A DNA stretch of 64,000 nucleotides, taken from assembly GCA_001687465.1 (NCBI GenBank), contig LVLI01000204.1, forward strand, positions 1 to 64,000. Direction: 5' to 3'. How positions within the stretch are numbered: the stretch's first letter is position 1; every line of letters begins with the position of its first letter. The notes below the pieces were generated by a model. The model saw nothing but the letters and a program-made list of their open reading frames with translations. It did no database searches and had not been told where the DNA came from. Source of the stretch: Halocafeteria seosinensis (taxonomy: Eukaryota > Sar > Bigyra > Bicosoecida). Shown piece by piece: positions 45,990-58,073 of the stretch. The position numbers and the translations under genes were made by a program.

Positions 45990-46126
45990 TTGACAGCTGC
46001 GATGGTACTCACCAAACAATGGTACCTGCATTCACATTCCATATAAATTAAAAGACACAAATCGTGGGGTATTTGGGACCCTTTCGACATGCCCTGCTAG
46101 TCTAAGAGCTTTTTTATTTATTGCTA

Positions 46127-49100
46127 TCACCTGTGTTGCGTCCACTGGGATTGGGTGCGAAGCACGGATATATTTCTTTGTGTTCCGGGCGCAACGGCAT
46201 CCACAGGGTATTCCGTTTCGATTGTCTTCAATTTCTCATGGGGATAGTACACGTTATATGATTCCGACGGCACAGGCAGTTTGGAATAGAACCTTCGGAG
46301 TGACAAGCGCACAATTCCGGCTTTATCCTTTCTAAGTGGCTTCGTGAACTGGTGCAGAACCGCTGCACTAAAAATGTAGCGCGAAGGTACAAGAGTAAAC
46401 GTGAAGGACACAGTCACCATGACAATAACGAATGCACGCGTTGTCGGTGGATCCCTCCATGTGAACAAGGAATGCATTTTTTCCATAAATTCATTGGCAA
46501 CGTCAAGATTTTCAATCAGTGTACCCGTAAACGATTTTACGCGTTCAATCATCCCTCGTTTCTTGGACGTTTCGATGTTCTGGAACCGTTCTAAAGGAGC
46601 ATAACCTAGATCCATCATAGACCCTGTTAGCAATACAATGCCCGCAAGGAGCAGTAAGAAGATCGGGACAGTATACGCCATCATGTCATACCAGGGTAAC
46701 AGCAGTAGGAAGACAAAAATAACAGAAGTGAGAAGCGGCGATTCCCAGTGCAGTACGTATTGACACACACTCTGCGCCACACTTGCAGCTCGAATGTACA
46801 GCTGATTGAAAGCTACCAAATGTTTTCGAAAGTTCTGAAGACTAACATTTAACTTGGTTTCGCGCCGCTCCTGTTCGAATTTGTCGGCTCGGCAAACATA
46901 GCGAGCGCTTCTTATCAGCCACTGAGGCTCTTTCTCGCATAAAAGTTGGATCAGCGAAGGAGAATTACTCAAAGCCGCCTGCCATAATTCCTCTCTCCTA
47001 TGTATCATATCCTTTTGATATTCCTCCTTCAGGAAACGATCATCAGATGCAGCAGGGTCTCCAGCGTGGTTTGCTGAAGACACTTGATGCTTGATCCGAA
47101 CATACTCGAGGGCCATGCCACCCTTGTGCCCATACACCCAATACTGCAGCGCTTTCAAAGGGTTTAGAGTAACGGTTCCACCACTCGGCAATCTGACATA
47201 AGAGCCAGCTCCCCCCGAAGGTTCTTTGGTGGCTTTTTGTAGAGTCCGATAATAGCTGTAATATTCCGTGCATTGGAGCAGGGAGGTCACGCACCTGCCG
47301 GTGGCTTTCAGCAATGCTCTTGTGCGAATGACATTTAGCGCTGCCCAAATATTTAGACGCCTTTCCAGCATATGGTCCTCCGACAGATCTCTGGCTAGTA
47401 TCTCTTTCCATTGCTGCATCCAGCCCTTCATAGAGCGCTCCTTCTCTCCGCTCCTCTTGCTTACCAAAGCCCGAACACCACTATGAGCTGTAGACGACGA
47501 GCATAAGATCGTATGATGCTTTCTTATCTTGTTAGCCGCGAGCATCTCCTTTAAAATCTCAGCGACGACCCTTCGTCGCCCACCTGCTCTTTCCTCCCCT
47601 CGAGTAAGAAGCGTGTCCTTCATATGAGAAAACATGAAGGTTGCGGAGGGGAGCACCTGGCCAGAGCAATTGATTTCTTTGCTAGATAGAACTGCGATAA
47701 GAGTCGTGGTCACTTCGGGCAAAACTTCATTGACGGCATCCTCACCAACATTCAGGCATACTTTGAGATCGTTATCCACCTCGTCAGTGAAGCGTAGGTG
47801 TTTGCGGCGTGAGCATTCTCTTCGAAAAAAATTTGAATCACTTTGATCGCGGGTGCTAGTGTCAAGACGTTGACAATACCAATTACCCAACTCGATAATC
47901 CCGTGAAATAGCGATATCTGGGTTTTCTCAAGTGTTTCCGCAAATTGCTGTAATTCCTTACGCCACTCTTCTGCTTGAGTTCTCGACAAGCAATGACCAT
48001 CTGCCTTCGCGATCCTCCCTGCCGCAGTTAGCAGGCTTTGGGTTTGGGTAAATTCTTCGTTGCCGCATCCAATCCTCCGGATTTCACATGATCTCATATG
48101 CAGCCCACAGTCATCGACCCCCTTGAGACTAAGAGACTTTTCTACTGTGCAGTAGTCTACCTCGCTAACCGAGCGAAGAGGAAAACATATGATTTCTTGC
48201 TTGCTGGGTAGAAAGAACACGTTCTGATCAGTTATGTACGCCGTTCCACTGAGACGGACACTACCGTATCCTTTTGAATAGACACTATCCTCGGTAGCTG
48301 AGTATTGACGAGCATTTTTCGGCGGTAGTCGGCTGCTATTGCGAATATCTATTTCTTCCAGACTGTCAAGTTCATCGTTCGCCTGCGAGTGGCGAGTCGC
48401 GGAAGAAATGGGAGGAGATGCTAGGGGCTCGTGTGGAAGGGTGACGAACGTTCCTTCACTGCGGGATCCAAAGTCGGCCGCCGACTCTTCCCTTATTAGT
48501 TGTTCCATAGGCTCATCTTCATTTAGGCGATACGGTTCACATACTTGCCCAAAGTGGTTCAAAACATGTTTGACAGAGTCCGTAATATCTCTATTTAGAC
48601 CAGCTGGAATGTATGAGCATTCTTCCCGTAAGATCTTTGCCACATGAAAAAGTCTGTTAGAGGCTGCTCTTCGATCGCTAGCAAGTTGTAGTAGAATATC
48701 ACGCAGAACTACAGGGGGGATCATCATGATGAACGGGAGTCTGACAGAAAATAACTTTTCGCGCGCCCGTGTGTGCTGGGCATGGACATTAACTATCACA
48801 TCATGCGGAGAATAAGATCCTCTCGAAAACAAGTCTCGGATCCCCATGGCAGCATCAAGTTGAAGGAATGGATTCCGTGGTGGATTAATTCGCACCGACA
48901 TGGAGAGGTGCATGTACTCTTCTATTCGAACGCACAGTTCTGTAGATGCCAAATCCAGTCTATGCCGCAGCCACTCCCAACCAGAGTGTTGTGAGATAAT
49001 GGACCGCTCTATTGCTGACACATAGCGAGTGAAAGGCTCTGCTGTCAGTACCCGTTCAAAGCGGTCGATCCTGTTGGCAGGATTCGCCCAAGACTCCACT

Positions 49101-51839
49101 AAGGTCTCTCGGACTGTGCGCCTCCTATACTGCTGCACATGGTATAAAAAATTAACGTCATCTTCCGATAACTTTCCAAGTAATTCTTCACACGACGATG
49201 TAGACCCGGCAACCAAAGGAGCTCTATCACCCATTTCCTTCACCGGACGCAAATCCTCGTCTCCAGGACTTAACATTGCACGAACCCGGAACGATACGGG
49301 CAGCGTGTCATCTACGAGTGCATCAAAAACAGCTCCAGCGCTATACTGATCGCACAGTGGACCCAGATAATAGCCCACCAACTGTATAAAATTGTGGCGG
49401 CGAAGGAACAGAGGATACTTGTCCTTGGATACATGGAGATCAGGTGCCGCACTGAGACTGCTGTTATTTGTCTGGGAGGACAACGCACGCTCTCTTTCGA
49501 AGGTAGCTAACTCAGAATGTTCAGCGCTCCCAGATGTGGCCTGATCACGAAAAGCAGCTTGCTCACTAGTCTCCATGGGCTCACTTGAACACTGGGCAAC
49601 AGGGGTGCTAGTTGAGCTACTTCTCCCACTGCATCGGTCTTCATCTTCAATTTTGGAGAAAGCGCGGCTCAATCGGCCAAAACAGTTACTGTCACTTCTC
49701 TTCGAACGCTTCGCTTCTGTTAACCTTCTCCTTTCGAATTTCAATTCCTCAAGGTTCTTCAACGGAGGTAAATGCTGTTTGACATAGAAGAAGTCGTCCA
49801 GATCATATGAAGCATCCACCAACGTCCGAAATACCACCGTCGGATGTTCAAAGATCTTTTTCGGGTCTCTTGATAGCTCCTCTAGTTTTCTACGTATGTC
49901 TGGTCTCAAAGCATCATTTAATATGTCAAGTAAGCTAGAATGTTGAGGCCGTTCGCCAAAAAGCAACCGCAACTGAAGCAGCAGACGAGAACTGCCGTGA
50001 GTGGCATTGTGTGAGCTAGCGTTTTTGTTATTTATCCCTCGACCATTCTCCCTGCTCACCGCTGAAATAGGAGACGCAAACCTTTCGAAAGGGGCATTCA
50101 CCATGTTAAAACGGTTCTCCATATAGTCCTTGGACCGTCGCAATCGAGATAGAGTCTGCAAGAACGGACTATACAGTCCCTTAGCATACTGTAATTCGAA
50201 ACGATACAGGAACTCGACACTCCGGCTAGTTTCATCAAAGGACGAAAGCGAATTCTGACCCTCGTCTGGAACTCGAAGCTTTTCGGGTGTACGAAAACTG
50301 ACAATGTCAGAGTGGCGTTCGCTCCGGGATTCAGATCCGTAGACTAATCCACGTCCCCTAAGCTTTGCAACGTCCCTTCCAGGGCTATCCTGTGAGTTAG
50401 GAAGCGATCTGCCAGCACTCACAGTTCGGCCTCCATGAATACCTGTGCCCATCTCGGAGTCTCCACCCCCCGTTTGCAGCAGCTCTGATAGACGTTTATC
50501 GCGAATAAATGCATCGAGCCATGTCTGTTTAATGGACACTCTTGTTGCGTGGTCGTGTTGTTCGCCTTTCGGGTCAAAGTACGGTGGCCGAACGACGAGC
50601 TTCGTTCTGCCATCTTCTACACTGAAGACGCACATCCGCTTGAGTGAGTCTGGCTTCAATTTGGATATCTTTTGTATGTGACGCACATTACTGCTAACCG
50701 CAGCGTTACTTATACAAAGTCCACCACGCGGCCTGTGAGGATACGGTACGAACTTCTTGTTAGACTTCTCTCCAGAGTACAGATCCGGAAGAAACCATTG
50801 AAGAGACCCGTCAGAACGCAAACGAAACCAAAATGTACGCCATTCACCACTTATCATTGGTGCCTCCCACTTTTCTAGCAGCCCTTCAAGCAGCACTCGT
50901 GGCCCGATAAAACCGTGTGCCTGAAAAGCCACTTCTGTTGGGAACAAGCGACAGGCGAGAAGTTTTCGCAAAGTTGTATGAGAGGAAGCGTCATCCATTA
51001 TCATCTCAAAGTCCTCCGGCGCTATATTTGAATCCTCCACAAGTGAATATTCAGGCCCGCTTGGATCTTTATGTGATTTGTACTGCTCCAAGGTTAGAGC
51101 TTGTTTTGAAGATGACGTGCTCGTAAACTTGCCCTCAACCGAGAACTCGAGGTTGCTCATCTCTGCCTGTTGCTCTATCTGTTCACGGATATCTGAATCT
51201 GTTATTTGTCTGCTCCCCGGTTTAATTTTGATTTTTGTGGGTTGAAACACGACATTAGGAAGGGCAGACCATCGGAACACCAGCCTAAAACACACTTCAC
51301 GATCCGAAATTAACTCGAGACTCAACGGGCTTGAAACGATTGGATCCAAATGCTTTAAGGTTCGATTTCGGTTCAGTTTCATCAGACTAAGCCTCGATTC
51401 ATCTACTTTAGTTCCTGATGACATTCGATGACCCTTGACCACAGCACACAAGGTCGCGGAGCCGTGCCATAACAGTAGTGGCAGCGGTGCAGGGACAGCT
51501 TGCAACAGCTGCGCCGGTCGTTGAAATTGCAACCGTACCGGACGCGAGGCTTTCATCAACGCCGGGACAATTTCATTATACAGTGGCTTGCATTGGATCC
51601 CCGAAACTGCCAATACACGATGCCTATGTAAAAGCAAAAACAAAGCAGGTTCCTGCAAGGCTGAAGCACTTACTTCCTACAATGACGCTACCCAAGGAAA
51701 CTCCAAGGCGTGCAGCCGGTCCAGCTTCGCCGGTGGGAGCACATGAGTATCTGACGACCACAGCAAGTCCATCAATGCTTTCAATAACCATCCCCAAAGG
51801 ACCATCGTCCTTGAATGTGATATGATAGTCGGTCAGCAT
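46127..51839 (-). CDS. PDZ-PH-GRAM-DUF639-like membrane protein
   Basis: Two exons, join(46127..51606, 51674..51839), 1,881 aa. The intron restores an N-terminal PDZ domain (residues 1-95): GPLGMVIESIDG, GPAARLGVSLGSVIVGISG and PALMKASRPVRLQFQRP. A PH-like domain lies near 300-440 (SGEWRTFWFRLRSDGSLQWF; the IKQTWLDAFIRD helix). A long disordered middle leads to a GRAM domain near 1,165-1,230 (GSVRLSGTAYITDQNVFFLP; CFPLRSVSEVDY). The C-terminal 400 residues resemble plant DUF639 proteins and the MCTP tail: YWVYGHKGGMALEYVRIK, a hydrophobic pair (LLTSVIFVFLLLLPW, VPIFLLLLAGIVLL), FTWRDPPTTRAFVIVMVTVSF and a final RRFYSKLPVPSESY. This suits an ER or contact-site protein that binds lipids. Exact function unknown. 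Confidence 0.75.
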
Positions 51840-52233
51840 TATCCTGTTTTCTCCCTTTCTCCCTTATTTTCCATGCTTCAGCGTCCTCCTCCGTTTAAAG
51901 GGGCATCATTGGGCACCAATACCACGCATATCCCTCGCGTATTTACGGTAAAAAAGTCCTTATCAACCACATATAATCAACCAAAACGAGCTTGAAAAAG
52001 CATCTTCAAGCCCTTGTGAATGTGGCTCAGGCCCGCTTTGGTTGCTTGTATACGGTCAATAGTGACTCATTTCGCTTGTTATAATGATTAAATTATTTTC
52101 ATCCACATGTATATATTAAACAGTTCTGTATAGCATGCAGTGGTAGTCCTGGAAAGGAAAAGAAGAATTGGAATTCTTGCGGGCTATGGCGCGAGCATTG
52201 GAGTCTCTCTGGAGGCTGTAAAGGGCTATAACA
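51840..52233. promoter_or_regulatory. Divergent promoter region
   Basis: 394 bp between the PDZ-PH-GRAM gene and the 7TM-INPP4 gene, head to head. AT-rich near 52080-52130. Both promoters must lie here; no motif stands out. Confidence 0.4.
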
Positions 52234-55200
52234 ATGTCACTATTAAGTGATGGTCAGATTGTGCATATCGTAACGGCGATTCTTCACTTCCTACTGGTGC
52301 TCAACTCGATCATACAACTGTACAGAGTGTCTATAGAAAGGTCTCCGAAGAAGAAACAGCCCTCCTTGGGGATAGTGAATGGCCATGATGGAAATGAGGG
52401 TTATGATGATGACGAAAGGGATCTCATGCTCCACAGTGGAAACAAGGACTCCCGTAACAAAGCTACACGACGAATCAACCCACGACGCTATTCTGATAAT
52501 GACGGAGACGGACACAAGCACTCCCAACGAGCTGTACGGAAGGGAAGTATGAACCGAGTAAAACTCGTCGTACATGGACTAAATCTCCTGTTCAACGTCA
52601 TAAGGGTAGCAGACTGGTCATACACGTCCCAGTCCATTTCCGTCGATCAGGGATCGACTATAAAAATTGCGTTCAGCCGTCTAGCTGTCAGTATTTTCTT
52701 CACTCTGGTGAGCTATGTGACGCTGCAATGGGCGCTGCTTGCGAAGCCTGCACAATCGCGGACGTCGTTTTGGGGCAAGCTCTTATTTGCGGTGACAAAC
52801 ATTTTGTTTTACGCGACGGTAGTTATTATTACCGTGGTGGCGTCGGAGATCAATCTGTCCTCGTCTGTTCTCAACCTTGTAAGTACTCTTCCTATTCATT
52901 CAACCATTCTCCCGACAGACTACCATTGTTTGTTTTCTTGTTGACAACAGCCACTAGGCATGATGACCGCAGGTGGTTTTATCGTGTTGTGTTTCTTCAC
53001 GTATTCCGCCATACGATTGATTTGTCAAGCGAACGAAGTTGTTGGTCCAGAAAACAAGAGGAGTTTCCGGCGTTTCCTTATCTGGTTCACGACCATGTCA
53101 TGCTTATGCTCTCTCTTTTTTTTGGTCAGATTTGTAGTGTTTGTTGTCAGCAGTGCCAATGCACGCGCTGCCACGCACGACGTACTTATCACGACACAAT
53201 GCGGGCTGGGTATGCTAGTATGTAACCTGCTCGCGCTTTGGCTCCCGGAGCTAACAACTAGTGCATTTATAAGTGCTCTCTATTCGCCGGATACAACAAA
53301 ATCGGAATTTGTGGAGAAGATCCAGACTCCCGTGGAAGATGACTTTTCAGAGAGTGACACGGAGTCTTCAAGAAGAGGGAGAACCTCAACCGAGATTAGT
53401 AGCTCATCATTGCACAACCCATTCAAGTTCTTGTTTGAGAATTCATTTTTCAGGACAAACACGCAAGAGAGATATGATAGTAAAGGGAATAGCATTGCAG
53501 CAACTTCAAGAAATACCAAGCAAGCCTCCTCTGCAACTCCTTTATTGAATGATTCCACCAAAGAATACAAGGACACCTACGAGACAACGGACTCAAGTTG
53601 TGGAACTGTTCCCGCGCAGAACTACAGAGACGCTGTTACACACGAAGACTTAGTAGAAGACAGGAAAGAAACGATTGTACAGATATGTTTGGCCACAGGT
53701 CTACGGCATATGTCTCTCTCCTCTGCCACGGCTAAGAATGTTTGTGTTGTAGGACAGGGAACGCTTGTAGAAGATGCGCAGCTCCAGACGTCAATCCACG
53801 GGGCAATGCCGGAGAACTATGCATGTACCCGAACAGAAGTTTGCTCGCTAGTGCCAGACTCCAGTTTGTCTGAACAGTTTAGAATATTCCATTCGCTTGA
53901 AGGTTTCTTTCGTAGAGCACAAAGCACGCATCCAGCGCAATGCTCAATAGAGTCTGCTGGAGCTAGCAGGAGCTCCGGGGGTGCGGAGAGCATAAAGGCT
54001 AGGAGCATGTTGAGTGGAGGCAGTAAGTCGTTTCATGATACCTTGTTGTCGCCAGGTCGTTCGATCTCTCAACATGATCATCGCATCCCTCATTCTTTTG
54101 GTGAAACTGCACCCATTAAAGATCTTGCTGGTAAAACTGGCGATTTGTCAAGGTGTGACAGTGCTGAAACAACCCCAGGGACGAAGACTCGTCGTAGTAC
54201 GAAAACGAACAAAGCGTCGTTTAACTTGCTATTGCGAATGGAATGTCCGTACACTGAGGCCTCTCGATCGAAGGAGGACAGTTATTATGCAAGAGTGGGA
54301 GATACTACGATAAAAAATGTTCTGATCCGATTCGGCGTTTTCGCAATCGACGACAAATTGACTGCAGAATGCAAGTCAGCGGATAAATATTCGATTAATG
54401 CCCCTTCATCTCCGTTCCTCGCTAGGATGAATGAACGTCTCAAGAAGGATGAGCGTTACCCTGTAAACAATTCAGGAAGACAATGGACATACGGCTCGGA
54501 AACTGAAGATGATGCAGTTGCGACGCAGGAGGATGAGGCTCACACCGAGAGGAAAACTAGTTGGAGTGTAAGGACTCTTTCTTATGACGGGACCACGACA
54601 GACGAAAGACCGTTTGAAAAACATGAGTATCGTAATTCCAATAAGCCAGTTTCAGCCAGTGACTGCTGTGTAGGGTTTGCAGAAATTGATGTTAAAACAT
54701 TGCTATCGTCCGTTTCTGGGCACGCCCCGCTACCTGTGTGGTCCTTTCAAGGAAACGTATTGGGGATCTTGCACGTCCGGGTTGCAGCGATGAAGCAAGG
54801 GAAGGTAGAATATGGTGCTGATATCCAGGAGAGAGCCGCTAGTAGCACGCACGTGTTTACAAACTCTCCATTGCAACCGTATGGAAGTTCTCATCAGCCA
54901 CTGTCCTTTGGATCCCGAGTGAGCCGTTGGTTCAATTTCACTAACGGCACGCAGCAAAACTTAGTTATAGAGGAGGACCTAAGGGAAAGTATTTATTGTT
55001 TTGATGTTCCACGCAAGTTAACTCAAGAGCGACGGAAGGAACGGGAAGGAATACTTAAGAGGCTTAGAAAAGAGTTGAAGAATTTCTCCAAACGTGCCAA
55101 TGGTCCGGTCACTCAGGGTAATGCAATATCTTTCGATGACTTAACAGAACACGTCCAAGGCCGGACAGAGCACTCGCGAGTAGCTGATTGTCTGACGAAA

Positions 55201-57738
55201 TGCATCGAGAGCGTAACACAGCAGATTAAGTGTCTGGCGGAACAAGACTCGTTGGGACGGAATGGCCGGGGTCCCGGGGGTATCTCCTTCAAGCGATCAT
55301 CCTCGAAGAAGTCATCTGAGCTCAGGTTCCTTCCTCTTAACCTGCACGTCCAAGAAATGCGAGTTCGCCACCTTGGTCCTTCTTCCATTTTGCCCACTGG
55401 TGACGTTGAAAACTTCTCCCGGGAGGAACAAGTTGAGTCATCTCCGAATTATAGAAACGCATCCGTGTCGCCGTACAACTCAGCAACAGAATACGTTCAA
55501 ATGATTGCGAATACATTAAAATCTCCTCTTGCCACAATTCAGCGGATATACCAGGAAATTTCACGTGCGAAACGATACGTCGGGGACGCATGGTCAGATT
55601 TTGTGCATAATCCTTTAAACAATTTCCGGAGTATGATTCCAGTAGCTCCGGTGGCTGTCGAGCATGTGGTCAAACTATGGGTTCCTGAAGGCATGTGGGG
55701 CATGGTGAGCAACCACAATGTTTCGATTAACAGCCATTCCTACAGAGTTCGCTATGCCAGTCAGTCATCTTCCACACCGTCTCATATGGAGCAGACGTTA
55801 GGGGAAACCAACGAGGATACTTCCCAATTTTTTTCATGGGAGCCAAGCATAGCTGACTCTGGAGTTGCGTACCACTCCACGACTTTGCCCATACAGGAAT
55901 ACATTTACGATACTATCACTGTTGGGGCATTCGCTGCACACTGTTTTGGCTTCGAGCATGGAGGACTCAGACAGTCGCATAAGGTCTTAAGGGAAAAGTA
56001 TGCCAGCTTGCTGAGAGGTGTTCATGCACGAGGGTATGACGGAGCTTATGTGCCTTTCCTGGAGTCTCTCGAAAAGTTATTATCAGAATTATATGGGCTT
56101 AAAAAGGAGGATATGGAGGAACTCAAACGACAGACAAAAACAGAGGCTTCAGGTGCGAACCCTCGGCGGGACGATGGAGGCCACGATGCTCTTAATCTAC
56201 AGGAGAGGATGCGGCGAGCGCTACAGTTGGCTATAGATATTACGAGCAGGGAAGATGTTGTTATTTGCCAAGCCGCGACAGCACTAGTCACTTGCTTCTC
56301 TCGGAAGATAAGGCTTATCCAGCGATACATGCACCCTCTGGATGGTCGAAAGCTGCTAAGACAATTCTATAGTGTCGGGTTTTTATTCTTGGTTCAGTCT
56401 CTCTTGAGCACGTTCTCGGATGAATTAGGGATGCTGCAAGATTTTGCCTATGGAGTTAGGCTGCTTAAAAAGTTCAGGATTCAGCTTTTGCCTCCTGGGG
56501 GGCCGCGAGCTGGAAGTGGTAGCATGGCTGTACCGGATGATGGGAGAAATATACTTGCACGGTCGACTGATGAATGGAAGAGTGGGGGTGGCGGCGCTAT
56601 AGCGATTGTTAGTGATAAAGGGTATTACACGATCAAAATCCGCATGTGGCCAATGCCTGACCAGGGTACTGGGGTGGTCGGAGATGAGTATTTCCGGTCC
56701 AAGCGTATGAACCGGACCAAATCGAGACAAACTAACAAGGGTACCCGCGATGCTGCAGATGACCAATTCTCAGATATTTCGTCTTCGTTTCCGTCGAGAA
56801 TGACGCGCGCCTGGATGGAAGTCTCACAAGAAGATAGAGAGGCGGAAGAACCATCATACTCTCCAGGCTGGAAAAACCGTGACCTCGAGACCGCTTATTC
56901 CAACGCGAAAGCTTTTTACGGGAAGCAGTTTGCAGCTCTCGTTCCGGATCAGCTCCTTAGAGGCGAATATATTTACATCACTCCCGTAATATTTAATCAA
57001 GGCGTCAATGAAGCACAGACGATGAGCAACTGGGCGTATGGATTTGGAAGCTCAGAACAACAAAACGAGATAAATAAGGAAAATTTGGAATCGCTGCTAG
57101 AATATTTTGGGCAGTACAAAGCTGCATATCAAAAAGAAACCACGCTGGTGCAAGATAAGCTCAAGAGGCTTAAGCGCAAGTATATCAACGAACCTTATAC
57201 GCTGAACCAACGTCAGAATGTGAAACAGGGTTCACCTCAGCAGTTGATGGAGCACTATCATTTCAGTGGTTTGGTAGCCACAGCCGAACCAAGTAATGTT
57301 TCTTCTAATCAAATCGCGTCCTTAAACGTGGAAGTCGATAGACGGCAAAAGAAAATTGAGAAGCTAGACAAGATTCTCAGACAGATGAGTGGACTGATGG
57401 AAATCAAGCGAGAGAAAAGAATCGACATGCTCAGTCTTGCGTCGAGCTTTACGCGTATGGTGCATGGGGGTGTGACGATTAGTTGCAAGAGTGCAAAAGA
57501 TCGGTCGTCGATGATAATAACACTAGAGCAGGCAAGGATTTTAGAGCGGGAGCATGGGCTCACGAATCACGACAGACTCAGTATGGCTGAATTCATGCGA
57601 CGCCATGGAGTACGCAGGCTGAATGCGCTGAAGAATGTTGGTAACGACAAATATGCGTTCAATCCTTTTCAGAAGGCTTTCCTGCCCAGTGACCTGAGGC
57701 CTCCCACCGGAACTGGGGGCGGGGGTATTCAGAGTTGA
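52234..57738 (+). CDS. Seven-pass receptor-like protein fused to INPP4 phosphatase
   Basis: Two exons, join(52234..52878, 52951..57738), 1,810 aa; the 72-nt intron is in phase. The N-terminal 350 residues hold about seven hydrophobic segments: IVHIVTAILHFLLVLNSII; LNLLFNVIRVADW; FFTLVSYVTLQWALL; LLFAVTNILFYATVVIITVV; TAGGFIVLCFFTYSAIRLI; LCSLFFLVRFVVFVVSS; and GLGMLVCNLLALWLP. The loop before segment 2 is long and polar. A disordered stretch with a possible C2-type region follows, then a type II inositol-3,4-bisphosphate 4-phosphatase domain. The catalytic Cx5R is CKSAKDR (Cys at about 1,727), and the end signature is KNVGNDKYAFNPFQKAFLP then RPP. INPP4 enzymes remove the 4-phosphate from PI(3,4)P2. 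The membrane half suggests receptor-coupled turnover; the ligand is unknown. Confidence 0.88.
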
Positions 57739-58073
57739 TGTCACGAATAGCAAAGCTGCCGTCGCTTGAGGGGCAGAATCTTCCATCTTACCAGCATGTC
57801 GAGCTCGAATATCGAGTCTTTCTTTCGAGTACTGGAAAAACAAAAAATACTCGTTTCTTCCGGGACAAACCTGAAACCCCTCCACGGATGACCTTCCCGA
57901 AATACTGAGATAATAGCCGACCATTCGGTGATAAATCAATGAATGACTGCCGTCCAATAACGAAACGATGGTAGGTTACGTAAGCGTACCTTGTGGCATA
58001 ACTGCAGTGTTTGCTACAAATACAACGGAGGTCGTTCCTTATAGAGCTTTCCGTTTGCAAGAAGAAACACGAA
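57739..58073. other. Convergent 3' flanks
   Basis: 335 bp between the 3' ends of the 7TM-INPP4 and transporter genes. Nothing recognisable. Confidence 0.4.
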
